Origin: an uncultured Prevotellaceae bacterium
GTDB lineage: Bacteria; Bacteroidota; Bacteroidia; Bacteroidales; Bacteroidaceae
DNA length: 38,365 bases
NCBI GenBank assembly: GCA_947167515.1
Contig: CAMVIM010000033.1
Location: 1 to 38,365 of the forward strand
Direction: 5' to 3'
Within the stretch, counting starts at the first letter, position 1; every line of letters begins with the position of its first letter. This document shows, in pieces, positions 16,832-24,454 of the stretch. The position numbers and the translations under genes are program-made. The notes beneath the pieces were generated by a model. That model had not been told where the DNA came from. It made no database searches and saw nothing but the letters and a program-made list of their open reading frames with translations.

Positions 16832-17306
16832 TGTGGATGGTGTTCTCTCCTGCGAAACCATTCCGCAGCATCCCAATGGCGACCCCATGCGAACCGTCAA
16901 CATCAAGGATGGATATGCCATGCAGCATGCCGTGAAGTGCGGACTTATTCTTGCCATCATCACAGGCGGCAGAACGGAAGCCGTGCGCATCCGTTACGAG
17001 GGGCTGGGATTGAAAGATGTCATCCTGGGTGCTGCCGTTAAAATCAAGACCTACAATGAACTGAAGGATAAGTATAATCTCAAGGACGAGGAGATTGCCT
17101 ACGTGGGTGATGATATACCTGACTACGAGGTGCTGCAAAAGTGTGGCTTGCCTTGCTGCCCTGCCGATGCCGCTCCTGAAATCAAAGATATGTGTACATA
17201 CGTGTCCCATAAAAACGGGGGACAGGGGTGCGCACGCGATATCCTCGAACAAATTCTCAAAGCACAAGACTTATGGATGCACAACAGCACAGCCTTCGGT
17301 TGGTAG
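16788..17306 (+). CDS. kdsC: KdsC-like HAD phosphatase (3-deoxy-manno-octulosonate 8-phosphatase type)
   Basis: A cytoplasmic protein of 172 residues, the normal size for C0-type HAD phosphatases without a cap domain. Motif I is FFDVDGVL with nucleophile D15 and D17, motif II is the IITGGR threonine, motif III is the lysine near YNLKDEE, and motif IV is [12 protein letters not shown]. KdsC removes phosphate from KDO-8-phosphate in lipopolysaccharide inner-core synthesis. A related phosphatase activity cannot be excluded from sequence alone. The ATG at 16788 lies within the end of the DUF2520 gene, and the 3' end overlaps maf, so the three are likely translationally coupled. Confidence 0.88.
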   Translation: MINYDLKKIRAVFFDVDGVLSCETIPQHPNGDPMRTVNIKDGYAMQHAVKCGLILAIITGGRTEAVRIRYEGLGLKDVILGAAVKIKTYNELKDKYNLKDEEIAYVGDDIPDYEVLQKCGLPCCPADAAPEIKDMCTYVSHKNGGQGCARDILEQILKAQDLWMHNSTAFGW

Positions 17307-17872
17307 AGGGTTATCGGGTTATCCTTGCCAGCAATTCGCCTCGGCGCAAGGAACTGTTGGATGGGCTCGGCATCGACTTTGAGGTGCGCACCTTGCAGGG
17401 CATCGACGAGAGTTATCCAGACACCTTGCAGGGCGAGGAGATTCCCATGTACATTTCTGGCAAAAAGGCCGAAGTCTATCAGCGTACGATGGCTGATAAC
17501 GAGATGATTATCACGGCAGACACCATTGTATATGACAACGGGCAGGTGCTTGGTAAACCGAAGGATAAGGAAGAGGCCATTCAGATGCTCCGCCAACTCT
17601 CAGGGCATGCTCATGAGGTCATCACGGGCGTGTCGATTGTGACGAAAGGGAAGACCGCCCAGTTCGCCTCCACCTCCAAAGTGTTTTTCGCGCCTCTGAC
17701 CGATGAGGAAATCACTTATTACGTGGACAACTATCGCCCTTTTGACAAGGCTGGTGCCTATGGCATCCAAGAGTGGATTGGCTACGTGGCAGTCACCCGC
17801 ATCGAAGGCTCCTACTTCAATGTGATGGGATTGCCCATCCAACGGCTCTACACCGAACTTAAAAGTTTTTAA
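17273..17872 (+). CDS. maf: Maf family nucleoside triphosphate pyrophosphatase
   Basis: A 199-residue cytoplasmic protein. The Maf signature [16 protein letters not shown] is at about 18-33, the SGKKAEVY element near 63, the [19 protein letters not shown] motif around 82-100, and the closing YGIQEWIGY and [11 protein letters not shown] near the C terminus. Maf proteins hydrolyse non-canonical or excess nucleoside triphosphates (dTTP/UTP type) to monophosphates and are linked to septum control. The ATG at 17273 overlaps the kdsC-like gene by 34 nt. An earlier in-frame start at 17228 would lengthen the overlap and is less likely. Confidence 0.92.
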   Translation: MDAQQHSLRLVEGYRVILASNSPRRKELLDGLGIDFEVRTLQGIDESYPDTLQGEEIPMYISGKKAEVYQRTMADNEMIITADTIVYDNGQVLGKPKDKEEAIQMLRQLSGHAHEVITGVSIVTKGKTAQFASTSKVFFAPLTDEEITYYVDNYRPFDKAGAYGIQEWIGYVAVTRIEGSYFNVMGLPIQRLYTELKSF

Positions 17873-17890
17873 CCTCACCCCCTCAAAAAA

Positions 17891-17921
17891 AACTCCTAAC
17901 TCCTAACTCCCAACTCCCAAC
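17891..17921. repeat. Heptamer array before the Lrp gene
   Basis: Units AACTCCT, AACTCCT, AACTCCC and AACTCCC run straight into AAC followed by the start codon region. The array fills most of the 50-bp gap after maf. Confidence 0.9.
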
Positions 17922-17922
17922 A

Positions 17923-18396
17923 ATGGAAACTTACATTCACGAACTCGACGCTATCGACCTTCATATTCTCCGTATTCTGCAAGACAACAGCCGCCTCACC
18001 ACCAAGGAGCTGGCGCTGAAAATACATTTGTCCGTCACGCCCACCTATGAGCGTCAACGTCGCTTGGAACGGTTGGGCTACATCAAGGGCTATGTGGCGG
18101 TGCTCGATGCGAACAAGTTGGAACGTGGATTCATGGTGTTTTGTAGCGTGTCGATGAAGCAAATCAACAAGCAGATAGCCAATGACTTCAAGAATACCGT
18201 AGCCACATGGCCCGAAGTGACGGAGTGCTACAACATCTCAGGCGATGGAGACTACCTGCTCAAGGTCTGTGTGAGTAGCATGCAGAGATATCAGCAGTTC
18301 ATTCTCGACAAATTGGGTGACTTCCCATACATTTCGAAAGTCAGTTCCAGCTTCGTCATGGACACCCTCAAACTCACCTACGGCTTCACCGTCTGA
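17923..18396 (+). CDS. Lrp/AsnC family transcriptional regulator
   Basis: A DNA-binding regulator of 157 residues, standard Lrp/AsnC length. The N-terminal helix-turn-helix (about 9-60) opens with LDAIDLHILRILQDNSRLTTKELA and continues LSVTPTYERQRRLERLGYIKGY. The C-terminal RAM/AsnC effector domain (about 70-150) has VTECYNISGDGDYLLKVCV, the usual amino-acid-binding G-x-x-D loop. The effector and target genes are unknown. The start lies at the end of a heptamer array two bases after its last full word. Its last 19 bases overlap the end of the convergent DUF3298-like lipoprotein gene. Confidence 0.93.
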   Translation: METYIHELDAIDLHILRILQDNSRLTTKELALKIHLSVTPTYERQRRLERLGYIKGYVAVLDANKLERGFMVFCSVSMKQINKQIANDFKNTVATWPEVTECYNISGDGDYLLKVCVSSMQRYQQFILDKLGDFPYISKVSSSFVMDTLKLTYGFTV

Positions 18397-19238
18397 TCGG
18401 CATTCATCACCTCTTTGGCTTCATCATATCCTAAACAAATGGTGAACGTTCCATAGGAGTAGGGGGCGATGTCGTATTCGTTGTAGTGAAACTCGATGCT
18501 GTCCTCGCGCAAGGCGATGTTGTTGCTGACGAACATATCCGTCATTTCCAGAATGCCCTTCTTGTGCAGTTCATCCAGCGAACGGACATGCAGGTTCTCC
18601 ATGAGCCGGCGCAAAAGCATCTCTTTCAGTTGGTCCTTTTTTGTAGCGGGGAAGAGGTTGTCGGCTGTAATCATCTCGCCCGTCTTTGTGTTGAACCTCA
18701 GGATGGTGGTCACGATGCAAGGATGAGCACCGCCGTTGAAAGCTTCTTCCACCAGCCGGTAGTTGATGACCTGCCCCATGCCGTATTCGGCGCGTCCCGT
18801 CAAATGGTCACGGTAGATGTCTGCTACCTCGTCGCTGTGGAACTCCCCTTTCACATCATCTATATATTGTGCCACCGCTTCATCGGCACTGAGTTCGCTG
18901 GATTGATGCAGCAAAATCTCAATCAGTTGGGCGTTGATGAGTTGGCATACCCGCTCGTTGGTGTCCTTGTCCGATTTCAGAAACTGCATATCCACCTTCA
19001 CATCCATTTCTCTCTTCAAACCCGTGTGAAGCTGGGTGAACTTGTCCTCCACCGAGTCCTCGTCTTCCGTATTCTCCTCGTCTGTATCGTCCAAAGGGGA
19101 CTCGCTCAGCTGCTCCTGCTTCTCCACCTTGTAGAACTCGATGTCGTTCCATTGAGACTCGGAAGCGCATGCCACAAAAAGAAGGGTAAAAATTGCTCCT
19201 AAAAACTGAAATATGTAATGTAACGTGTATCTTTTCAT
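18378..19238 (-). CDS. RsiV/DUF3298-like lipoprotein
   Basis: A predicted lipoprotein of 286 residues. The signal MKRYTLHYIFQFLGAIFTLLFVACASES has a C acceptor after the FVA motif. An acidic, low-complexity stretch follows (about 45-65). The DUF4163/DUF3298 domain covers the rest: the NAQLIEILL helix, NYRLVEEAFNGGAHPCIVTTILRFNTKTGEMIT, a LF....KDQLKEMLL helix and the closing EFHYNEYDIAPYSYGTFTICL. The family includes the extracellular domain of RsiV (a lysozyme sensor) and stand-alone proteins; with no sigma factor nearby, sensing is speculative. A longer frame from 19463 exists, but it reads back through the promoter and heptamer array, so the ATG at 19238 is preferred. It overlaps the Lrp gene tail-to-tail. 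Confidence 0.82.
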   Translation of the reverse strand: MKRYTLHYIFQFLGAIFTLLFVACASESQWNDIEFYKVEKQEQLSESPLDDTDEENTEDEDSVEDKFTQLHTGLKREMDVKVDMQFLKSDKDTNERVCQLINAQLIEILLHQSSELSADEAVAQYIDDVKGEFHSDEVADIYRDHLTGRAEYGMGQVINYRLVEEAFNGGAHPCIVTTILRFNTKTGEMITADNLFPATKKDQLKEMLLRRLMENLHVRSLDELHKKGILEMTDMFVSNNIALREDSIEFHYNEYDIAPYSYGTFTICLGYDEAKEVMNADQTVKP

Positions 19239-19261
19239 CGTCCTTTTTCCAAAATCGGGTG

Positions 19262-19321
19262 CAAAGGTACAAAAAAACTCCTTACTCCTGTCTTCTAACT
19301 CCCAACTTTTTTCTACCTTTG
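19262..19321. promoter_or_regulatory. Divergent promoter region with a heptamer array
   Basis: A leftward TACCTTTG (19269 to 19262) serves the lipoprotein and a rightward TACCTTTG (19314-19321) serves the membrane-protein gene. The 44 bp between them holds a five-unit heptamer array (19276-19310: AACTCCT, TACTCCT, GTCTTCT, AACTCCC, AACTTTT). No clear TTTG -33 element is seen for either; the array occupies that space. Confidence 0.65.
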
Positions 19322-19356
19322 TCGCGAAAAAAGCAAAAAGGTGTTTCAGAACAATC

Positions 19357-19824
19357 ATGCAGCGCAGAAATTCATACAGTGACCTTGGCCTTGTAGTCGC
19401 TCTCAGCGTCTTCATCTGCATTCTTGTCAAGTGTCTCCTTTTCGGATTCACATGGGTCGGCATCGTCTGGCTGTTGCTTGCGTGTACTTATTTCTTCCTG
19501 TCGTGGCGCTATCCCTCCGATAGCAAGGTGGTGAAGCATGCCACCACCACGTTCCTCGCATTGTCGGTCCTTGCCGTAGCGGGAGTGTTGCTGTTCGACA
19601 AAAACGCACGCCCCGTCATGCATGCCTTCGAAGGGACGGGCGATACCATCAAGGACGCCGAAGTGGTGGAGGAAGAACCCATAGTCCCCATCTATGTGCC
19701 ACAGCCAGAAGATACCGTGACTGAAGACACCCTGCCGCTGGAAGAAACAATAGCCTTCGATTCATTGATAAACGAGAACATCAACTCAACAACAAGTATC
19801 GATAGTACAAAGATTGAGCAATAA
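19357..19824 (+). CDS. Three-helix membrane protein of unknown function
   Basis: A protein of 155 residues I do not recognise. Three hydrophobic segments are visible at about 10-30 (LGLVVALSVFICILVKCLLF), 33-51 (WVGIVWLLLACTYFFLSW) and 66-83 (TTTFLALSVLAVAGVLLF). They are followed by an acidic tail rich in E, D, T and S. The helices put it in the inner membrane, and the tail is probably periplasmic if the N terminus is inside. The start at 19357 follows the promoter and a leader of about 30 nt; a longer frame from 19225 would include the promoter. The zinc-ribbon protein follows 12 nt later, so the two probably share a transcript. Confidence 0.75.
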   Translation: MQRRNSYSDLGLVVALSVFICILVKCLLFGFTWVGIVWLLLACTYFFLSWRYPSDSKVVKHATTTFLALSVLAVAGVLLFDKNARPVMHAFEGTGDTIKDAEVVEEEPIVPIYVPQPEDTVTEDTLPLEETIAFDSLINENINSTTSIDSTKIEQ

Positions 19825-19836
19825 AACAAGTCTATT

Positions 19837-20913
19837 ATGTCATTAGTTAAATGCCCTGAATGTGGCCGAGAAGTAAGCACACTGGCCACCTCTTGTCCAC
19901 ACTGTGGATGTCCTCTTGGTGCACAAGCTGCCCGGCAACCAAAAGTGCCGAATTCACCCCAGAAAAAGACCAATGGTCATGCTGTGGCCACCATTGTTGT
20001 CGTGTCTATCGTCATCGTGACATTGGCCGCAGCAGCCGCATGGCACCTTTTCTTCCGCGGCAGCGACAATGTGGATGAACGCACCGCCTATAACACCATT
20101 CTCCGCTATCAGAATGCGGGACAACTCGATTCTCTGGCCGAAGCGCTGAATTTCTACTTTGACACCTACAATCCCGATGCCTACCACTATTCGCAGTTGA
20201 AGGAACTCAACGACCGTTTCTTTGCAGAACGCACCGACTGGCAGACAGCCGAGGCAACACCCACTCTCGCCTCCGTGCGTCATTTTCTCGATGTACATCC
20301 CGACGGGCTTTACCTCAGTCAAGCTCGCACCAAGCTCGACTCCCTTTCCTTCATCGAAGCCACTCAAAGCGATACCCGCGAAGCATACGAACACTATCTG
20401 ACTCAATTTCCGCAAGGACGCTTCGTAGCCGATGTGCGACAGAAGATGAACGAACTCGACAACGTGGAGCTGACCACCGAAGAGGAAACTTCCATCAATG
20501 GAATCCTCGATGCCCACTTCAACGCTTTGGCTGACAACAACCGCGCGGCTATCGAGACGACCCTCGCTCCGGTTGTCAGTTCCTACATCGGCAAGGCCAA
20601 TCCTGAATTGGAAGACATCTACGCCTATATGCAACGTGTCCATTCTTCGGCGCGCACCCTCATCTTCAGCGTGAAAAACCCCACCATCACCAAAGTGAAA
20701 CTCCAGGGACGCAGCATCTACAATGTTCAGTTCATCCTCGACGAGGAAACCTATTCGGGTTCCTCACACCATGCCACCCTCGACACGGAAGCAGGGGCAC
20801 CCTCCAATGGCGATGAAACTGACGCACCCAAACCCGACAACGTGAAGCATTTCTCTGGCACTGCCGTTCTTGACGAGTCCATGAAGATTACTTCCCTTGT
20901 ACTTCGGCAGTAA
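19837..20913 (+). CDS. Zinc-ribbon membrane protein with extracytoplasmic repeat domain
   Basis: A protein of 358 residues. The N terminus is a zinc ribbon with CPEC and CPHC pairs (residues 6-9 and 20-23). A proline- and lysine-rich linker leads to one membrane segment (about 48-72, AVATIVVVSIVIVTLAAAAAW), and the remaining 280 residues are extracytoplasmic. Within these, helical repeat-like sequence (VRHFLDVHPDGLYLSQAR, then AYEHYLTQFPQGRFVADVRQKM) recalls tetratricopeptide or YbgF-type repeats, and a possible nuclear-transport-factor-like domain follows (about 220-358). The architecture suggests an inside zinc ribbon tied to a periplasmic sensor or scaffold. The family's function is unknown to me. 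Confidence 0.8.
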   Translation: MSLVKCPECGREVSTLATSCPHCGCPLGAQAARQPKVPNSPQKKTNGHAVATIVVVSIVIVTLAAAAAWHLFFRGSDNVDERTAYNTILRYQNAGQLDSLAEALNFYFDTYNPDAYHYSQLKELNDRFFAERTDWQTAEATPTLASVRHFLDVHPDGLYLSQARTKLDSLSFIEATQSDTREAYEHYLTQFPQGRFVADVRQKMNELDNVELTTEEETSINGILDAHFNALADNNRAAIETTLAPVVSSYIGKANPELEDIYAYMQRVHSSARTLIFSVKNPTITKVKLQGRSIYNVQFILDEETYSGSSHHATLDTEAGAPSNGDETDAPKPDNVKHFSGTAVLDESMKITSLVLRQ

Positions 20914-20951
20914 AGTGAATACCGTGTCTCCGCTCGAAGACGCGTTTGTCA

Positions 20952-21089
20952 GCACGGCGAAACCACTTCATGTGTAGTGCCGTGCAAATTGCAATAGGTA
21001 CGGCGTACACATTATAATTGGAGTGCCGTACAATTTACATACGCAACGGCGTAGCACGTAGAGTGTCTGCGCCGTTGCAAATGTTAAAA
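20952..21089. repeat. 23-bp array of six units forming three hairpins
   Basis: Six consecutive 23-bp units alternate between an ACGGCG form and a GTGCCGT form, so they pair into three hairpins of identical geometry. The stems are GCACGGC/GCCGTGC (20952-20958 with 20979-20985), GTACGGC/GCCGTAC (20998-21004 with 21025-21031) and CAACGGC/GCCGTTG (21044-21050 with 21071-21077). Each loop is 20 nt, and 12 nt separate successive hairpins. Stem bases differ between hairpins but remain paired. Confidence 0.85.
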
Positions 21090-21112
21090 GTTCGTCTTTA
21101 TTTCTTCTCACG

Positions 21113-21144
21113 TTTGTACAAGAAAGAAAAAAGTGCTACCTTTG
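21113..21144 (+). promoter_or_regulatory. Consensus Bacteroidetes promoter
   Basis: TTTG (21113-21116) and TACCTTTG (21137-21144) are separated by exactly 20 nt, an ideal match. The predicted leader is about 88 nt and A/T-rich. Confidence 0.85.
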
Positions 21145-21237
21145 TTCCCGAATTCTAAAAAGCGTGAACCGAAACGAGATAGAATAACAGATTTGATATC
21201 AACAAATAGATTACTAAACTAACTAATTTTATTAACT

Positions 21238-23616
21238 ATGAGAAAAATTTACACTTTTCTTTTGGCATCGGCTTTAATGCTGGTGTCAGCGACGGCAAGT
21301 GCGTGGTCTTATGACATTCCGGCAGCGAATGCCGTGCTTGAAGGCGAGGACTACAATCTGATTCTTTCTAAAAACTATGACTTCTATAACGGTAAGTATA
21401 ACGGTGAAAATTTCTCCAATGCTGCTGGTGAGAGGGTATCAGGCGACGGATGCTTAGTTTTGTTAGATGAGAAAGCGCCGTTTAAATTGAATGGATTTGA
21501 TTCGTACCAAATAGCGGCACCTGTTCAGATGGATAACTTTTTTATTCAAATTGGTACTGGAGCTATCAATCTGCGTTCTAATATCAATAGAACAGGTCTT
21601 CACAATTACGCAAACGGTCTGCGATACTTTGCAATAGCAAATGTGAGAGAAGGCCAAGTTATTGTGTGCCAGTGGGGAGGCCATAACTCTCCAAAGTCGG
21701 ATGGTAAAGTTGTACAGCCATCTTCTTCCATTTCTGGTGTAACAGCTTGTACGTGGGAAGATTTGACTGATGAAATTCATGCCGCCCAAGAAGGTTTGGA
21801 GGAAGGTTCCGCTGATAACTTTTCATATTGGCGTGCTACCAGTGATGGCTATTTTGTTGTGGAAATGCAACACTATACAGCTATTCAAGGCCTTCAGATA
21901 TGGAAAAATGCTAATGAGACAGAGTCTGTTTCATTGCCATCTATGAGTGTTGTGAGCGTAAACGGAGGTTCTCGCACGTATGCCTTCAAGTCTGGTGAGT
22001 CAACGGAAGGAAATGAAGTTTATACTTTCTACAACTTTGTAGATGATAACGGTGATGACCCTGAGACATCGGTTGCAGTGGCTGATCCAATCTATTGGAA
22101 AGATTCGGATGAGTTGCTTTATTATACATATACCGATTTAGAAGGTACTGTTTCTAAATATACTGTGGAGCAGTATGACGCGGATGAGTTGCCCGACGGG
22201 GTGGTGAAAGAGGACCTTGTTGCTGTGTATAAGCAAATCCCAGATTTAGAGAATACTTTTGAAGGCTGGACAGAAGGTGATGCTATCGACCCCGATAATT
22301 ATTTAGGTGATGGCAATGTCTATGACCCTGATGCTCCCATCGAGATTACACTTAATGATGGTAAAGCTGTAGAGTCTGATGGAAGCGGTAATGTGACGAA
22401 AGCAATCGTGACTATCAAATATATTTCTATTTCTACCACAGGCGTTGTTTCTGAGATGGTGACTCAGAAGATTGAGATTGAGAATTTGACTCTTAATGCT
22501 CCTACGCTGGAACTTGTGGGCTTTGACGGCACTCAGCGTCAGTATAGAATCGGATGGGTAAACAACAAGAAGGCCGATAAGAATGTATATAATATCAGTT
22601 GGACAGCCGATGATGATACTCGTGGTGAGGAAGGCGTGGCTGTAGGCAGTGTTATTGCATTCGAGCATGCGGTGAAGGTAACCGTGAGTGCCGATGGCTA
22701 CGAAGATGGTGTGTTGGAAATGACCGCAGACCTTGAAGGTATGGACATCAAACGCAAGTCTGTTACCCCCGGTGGAGAAGTTGATGCACCCCACGATTGG
22801 GACTTTGTGAACATCTCTGATTATCAGAAGGCTCTCTTTATTCAAGCCCCCCAAAATCTTCCAGACGATTTGATTGAGCAATACAGTAAAACAACAGGTG
22901 AGGGTACAGAGGCTATGACTGAATATATGTCGAAAGAAGAGTATGCACAGCGTTATGCGGCAGAGGAAGACCTGACAGGTTGGAAACCAGTGGTGAAGCC
23001 TACTGGATGGAACCCACGTGATGCTAACATGCGCTCGAACCGTACCGTCATTGAAGGTGGCGTAAATCAGAATTCTAATGGTCTTGGCTATAGTGAAGAC
23101 CTTAGCGGAATCTTTAAGACAGGGCTTGATGTGGATTGTGCTCCTAATGCGAAGGGTGCTTCAACCATCATGGTATATACAGATAAAGCAGATTTGGAAA
23201 AAGAGGGTGGGTATAATGGAGATGGCATCACTCGTTTGGGCATCTACTTTATGGCAAGACCTACACTTACCTTCTCACGTGAGGTGGCAAAGCCTGGTGA
23301 AATCGTTGTTATCTATTATGGAACAGGTGGCTCGAACTACACCAACTATCGTGCACAAAAAGTTTACACGGTTCCTGCTGACGATTTGCTCAAGGTGACG
23401 GACCTCCCTGGCAATGGTGTTCACCTCTTCTACATTGATGTCTATACCTACGACGGTGTTGAGGATATTGATGACGAATACACGACCGCTATCGATGCTG
23501 TGGATGTTCAGCCTGCCAAGAAGTCCACTTTCATCTACAACCTTGCAGGTCAGCGTGTTGACAGCAACTACAAGGGCATCGTCATCAAGAATGGCAAGAA
23601 AGTGCTGATGAAGTAA
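21238..23616 (+). CDS. Large secreted protein with Prevotella-type C-terminal tail
   Basis: A protein of 792 residues that I do not assign to a functional family. The signal peptide is clear (about 1-22, ending ATASA). The body is acidic, rich in D, G, T and Y, with beta-sandwich-like strands and no cysteine-rich or catalytic motif I recognise. A segment near 400-520 (EITLNDGKAVESDG...) resembles repeated beta-domains used in adhesins. The C terminus YNLAGQRVDSNYKGIVIKNGKKVLMK is a tail found on many exported Prevotella proteins, probably a sorting signal for export to the surface. It has its own consensus promoter and a strong terminator, so it is a single-gene unit. Confidence 0.85.
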   Translation: MRKIYTFLLASALMLVSATASAWSYDIPAANAVLEGEDYNLILSKNYDFYNGKYNGENFSNAAGERVSGDGCLVLLDEKAPFKLNGFDSYQIAAPVQMDNFFIQIGTGAINLRSNINRTGLHNYANGLRYFAIANVREGQVIVCQWGGHNSPKSDGKVVQPSSSISGVTACTWEDLTDEIHAAQEGLEEGSADNFSYWRATSDGYFVVEMQHYTAIQGLQIWKNANETESVSLPSMSVVSVNGGSRTYAFKSGESTEGNEVYTFYNFVDDNGDDPETSVAVADPIYWKDSDELLYYTYTDLEGTVSKYTVEQYDADELPDGVVKEDLVAVYKQIPDLENTFEGWTEGDAIDPDNYLGDGNVYDPDAPIEITLNDGKAVESDGSGNVTKAIVTIKYISISTTGVVSEMVTQKIEIENLTLNAPTLELVGFDGTQRQYRIGWVNNKKADKNVYNISWTADDDTRGEEGVAVGSVIAFEHAVKVTVSADGYEDGVLEMTADLEGMDIKRKSVTPGGEVDAPHDWDFVNISDYQKALFIQAPQNLPDDLIEQYSKTTGEGTEAMTEYMSKEEYAQRYAAEEDLTGWKPVVKPTGWNPRDANMRSNRTVIEGGVNQNSNGLGYSEDLSGIFKTGLDVDCAPNAKGASTIMVYTDKADLEKEGGYNGDGITRLGIYFMARPTLTFSREVAKPGEIVVIYYGTGGSNYTNYRAQKVYTVPADDLLKVTDLPGNGVHLFYIDVYTYDGVEDIDDEYTTAIDAVDVQPAKKSTFIYNLAGQRVDSNYKGIVIKNGKKVLMK

Positions 23617-23646
23617 TCTTGTGAAGAACCCTATATAATAAGCGGG

Positions 23647-23685
23647 GCGGCATTTCGGGAACATCGGAATGTCGCTCTTCTTGTT
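23647..23685 (+). terminator. Intrinsic terminator of the secreted-protein gene
   Basis: GCGGCATTTCG (23647-23657) pairs with CGGAATGTCGC (23665-23675) through 11 pairs including two G-U, with a seven-nt loop. It is followed by TCTTCTTGTT. Confidence 0.8.
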
Positions 23686-23723
23686 ACATAGTCGCTCTTC
23701 ATATTACAGACACATATATAATA

Positions 23724-23761
23724 ATAGGAGCCAACGCTGTGAGTGCAGCATTGGCTCCTAT
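23724..23761. terminator. Bidirectional hairpin between convergent genes
   Basis: ATAGGAGCCAA (23724-23734) pairs with TTGGCTCCTAT (23751-23761). The stem continues after one mismatch with GCTG/CAGC. It lies between the convergent secreted-protein and DUF4738-like genes and can serve both, although T-runs are short. Confidence 0.65.
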
Positions 23762-23785
23762 GTGTGTTGGAAGAAGTTCGGTAGT

Positions 23786-24376
23786 TTATACGGCATCCTC
23801 GCTGGGGTCGATGTTGAGGCCTGTGCTGATGGGAGCCGTCTCGAGGTTTTCGGCTTTCTTGATGGAGAAAGAGCCGTCGGGCACCACTTTGAGTTCGAGG
23901 GGGTAGGCCATGCCATCGGAGGTCTCGTCGGGGTCACCTACGGTGACGATGAAGTAAAGTGCTGAACGGTCTTCGTCACGTTTGATGAAGTTGTAGTTCA
24001 CACCCACCATTGTGGAAGACTTCAAGAATGCGGCGGGAACTTGGTCCTTGAAGTTATTCTTGTAGAAAGTCTTGTCGAAAATGGTTGAGCTGTCTCGGCG
24101 GACGCTGATGCGTACACGGCTCTCGCGGTATTCAAGTCCTTGCGAATTGATGACTGTGGGCATGGAATCGACGTGCTCTAACCCGCAGGAGTACTTGTAA
24201 AGTTTGCCGCCAATGGTGATGGTGTCATCTATGGTGTAGTCTCTCAAAGAAATGATGCCTGTTGCAGGGTCAACATCTTCCACTTCGCGCACGGTGGAAA
24301 CGGGCTTCTGCTCGCTCGTGCAAGCCAGTGTCATCAGTGCAAGCAATGCTGCGGCTGTTGTCTTGAATGTTTTCAT
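23786..24376 (-). CDS. DUF4738-like lipoprotein
   Basis: A predicted lipoprotein of 196 residues with signal MKTFKTTAAALLALMTLACTSEQ and the acceptor cysteine in the LALMTLAC lipobox. The mature part is a small beta-rich domain: YTIDDTITIGGKLYKYSC, VNSQGLEYRESRVRISVRRDSS, TFYKNNFKDQVPAAFLKSSTMVGVNYNF and FIVTVGDPDETSDGMAYPLELKV. I associate this with the DUF4738 family of Bacteroidales, from memory of the pattern, with moderate certainty. Function is unknown. It is transcribed leftward from a promoter that shares its dyad with the rightward map promoter. Confidence 0.75.
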   Translation of the reverse strand: MKTFKTTAAALLALMTLACTSEQKPVSTVREVEDVDPATGIISLRDYTIDDTITIGGKLYKYSCGLEHVDSMPTVINSQGLEYRESRVRISVRRDSSTIFDKTFYKNNFKDQVPAAFLKSSTMVGVNYNFIKRDEDRSALYFIVTVGDPDETSDGMAYPLELKVVPDGSFSIKKAENLETAPISTGLNIDPSEDAV

Positions 24377-24400
24377 TGGTAGGTAAGTTTTAGTGTTTCT

Positions 24401-24439
24401 GTTTGCAAAGGTAAGAAAAAAATGCGTACCTTTGCAACC
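24401..24439. promoter_or_regulatory. Compact symmetrical bidirectional promoter
   Basis: The 13-bp arms 24401-24413 and 24427-24439 match at 12 of 13 positions as an inverted repeat around a 13-bp centre. Rightward TACCTTTG (24427-24434) has TTTG 21 nt upstream at 24402-24405. Leftward TACCTTTG (24413 to 24406) has TTG about 21 nt upstream. Each promoter's -33 region overlaps the other's -7 region. Confidence 0.75.
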
Positions 24440-24454
24440 TAATTAGTGAAAAAA

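Larger units (their letters stand above)
20914..21237. other. Intergenic region: 23-bp array and strong promoter
   Basis: This 324-base spacer consists of a short unremarkable stretch (20914-20951), a six-copy 23-bp array (20952-21089), a promoter (21113-21144) and a leader of about 88 nt before the ATG. No coding sequence is supported. Confidence 0.8.

Noticed and set aside
19239-19463. N-terminal extension of the RsiV-like lipoprotein
   Set aside because: The extension reads back across a leftward promoter and the heptamer array; the ATG at 19238 begins a proper lipoprotein signal.
20952-21089. CRISPR-like array (26-bp palindrome-ended repeats with 20-nt spacers)
   Set aside because: Repeats match at only about 18 of 26 positions, the spacers resemble each other, and no cas genes are near. 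It is better described as a 23-bp degenerate array.
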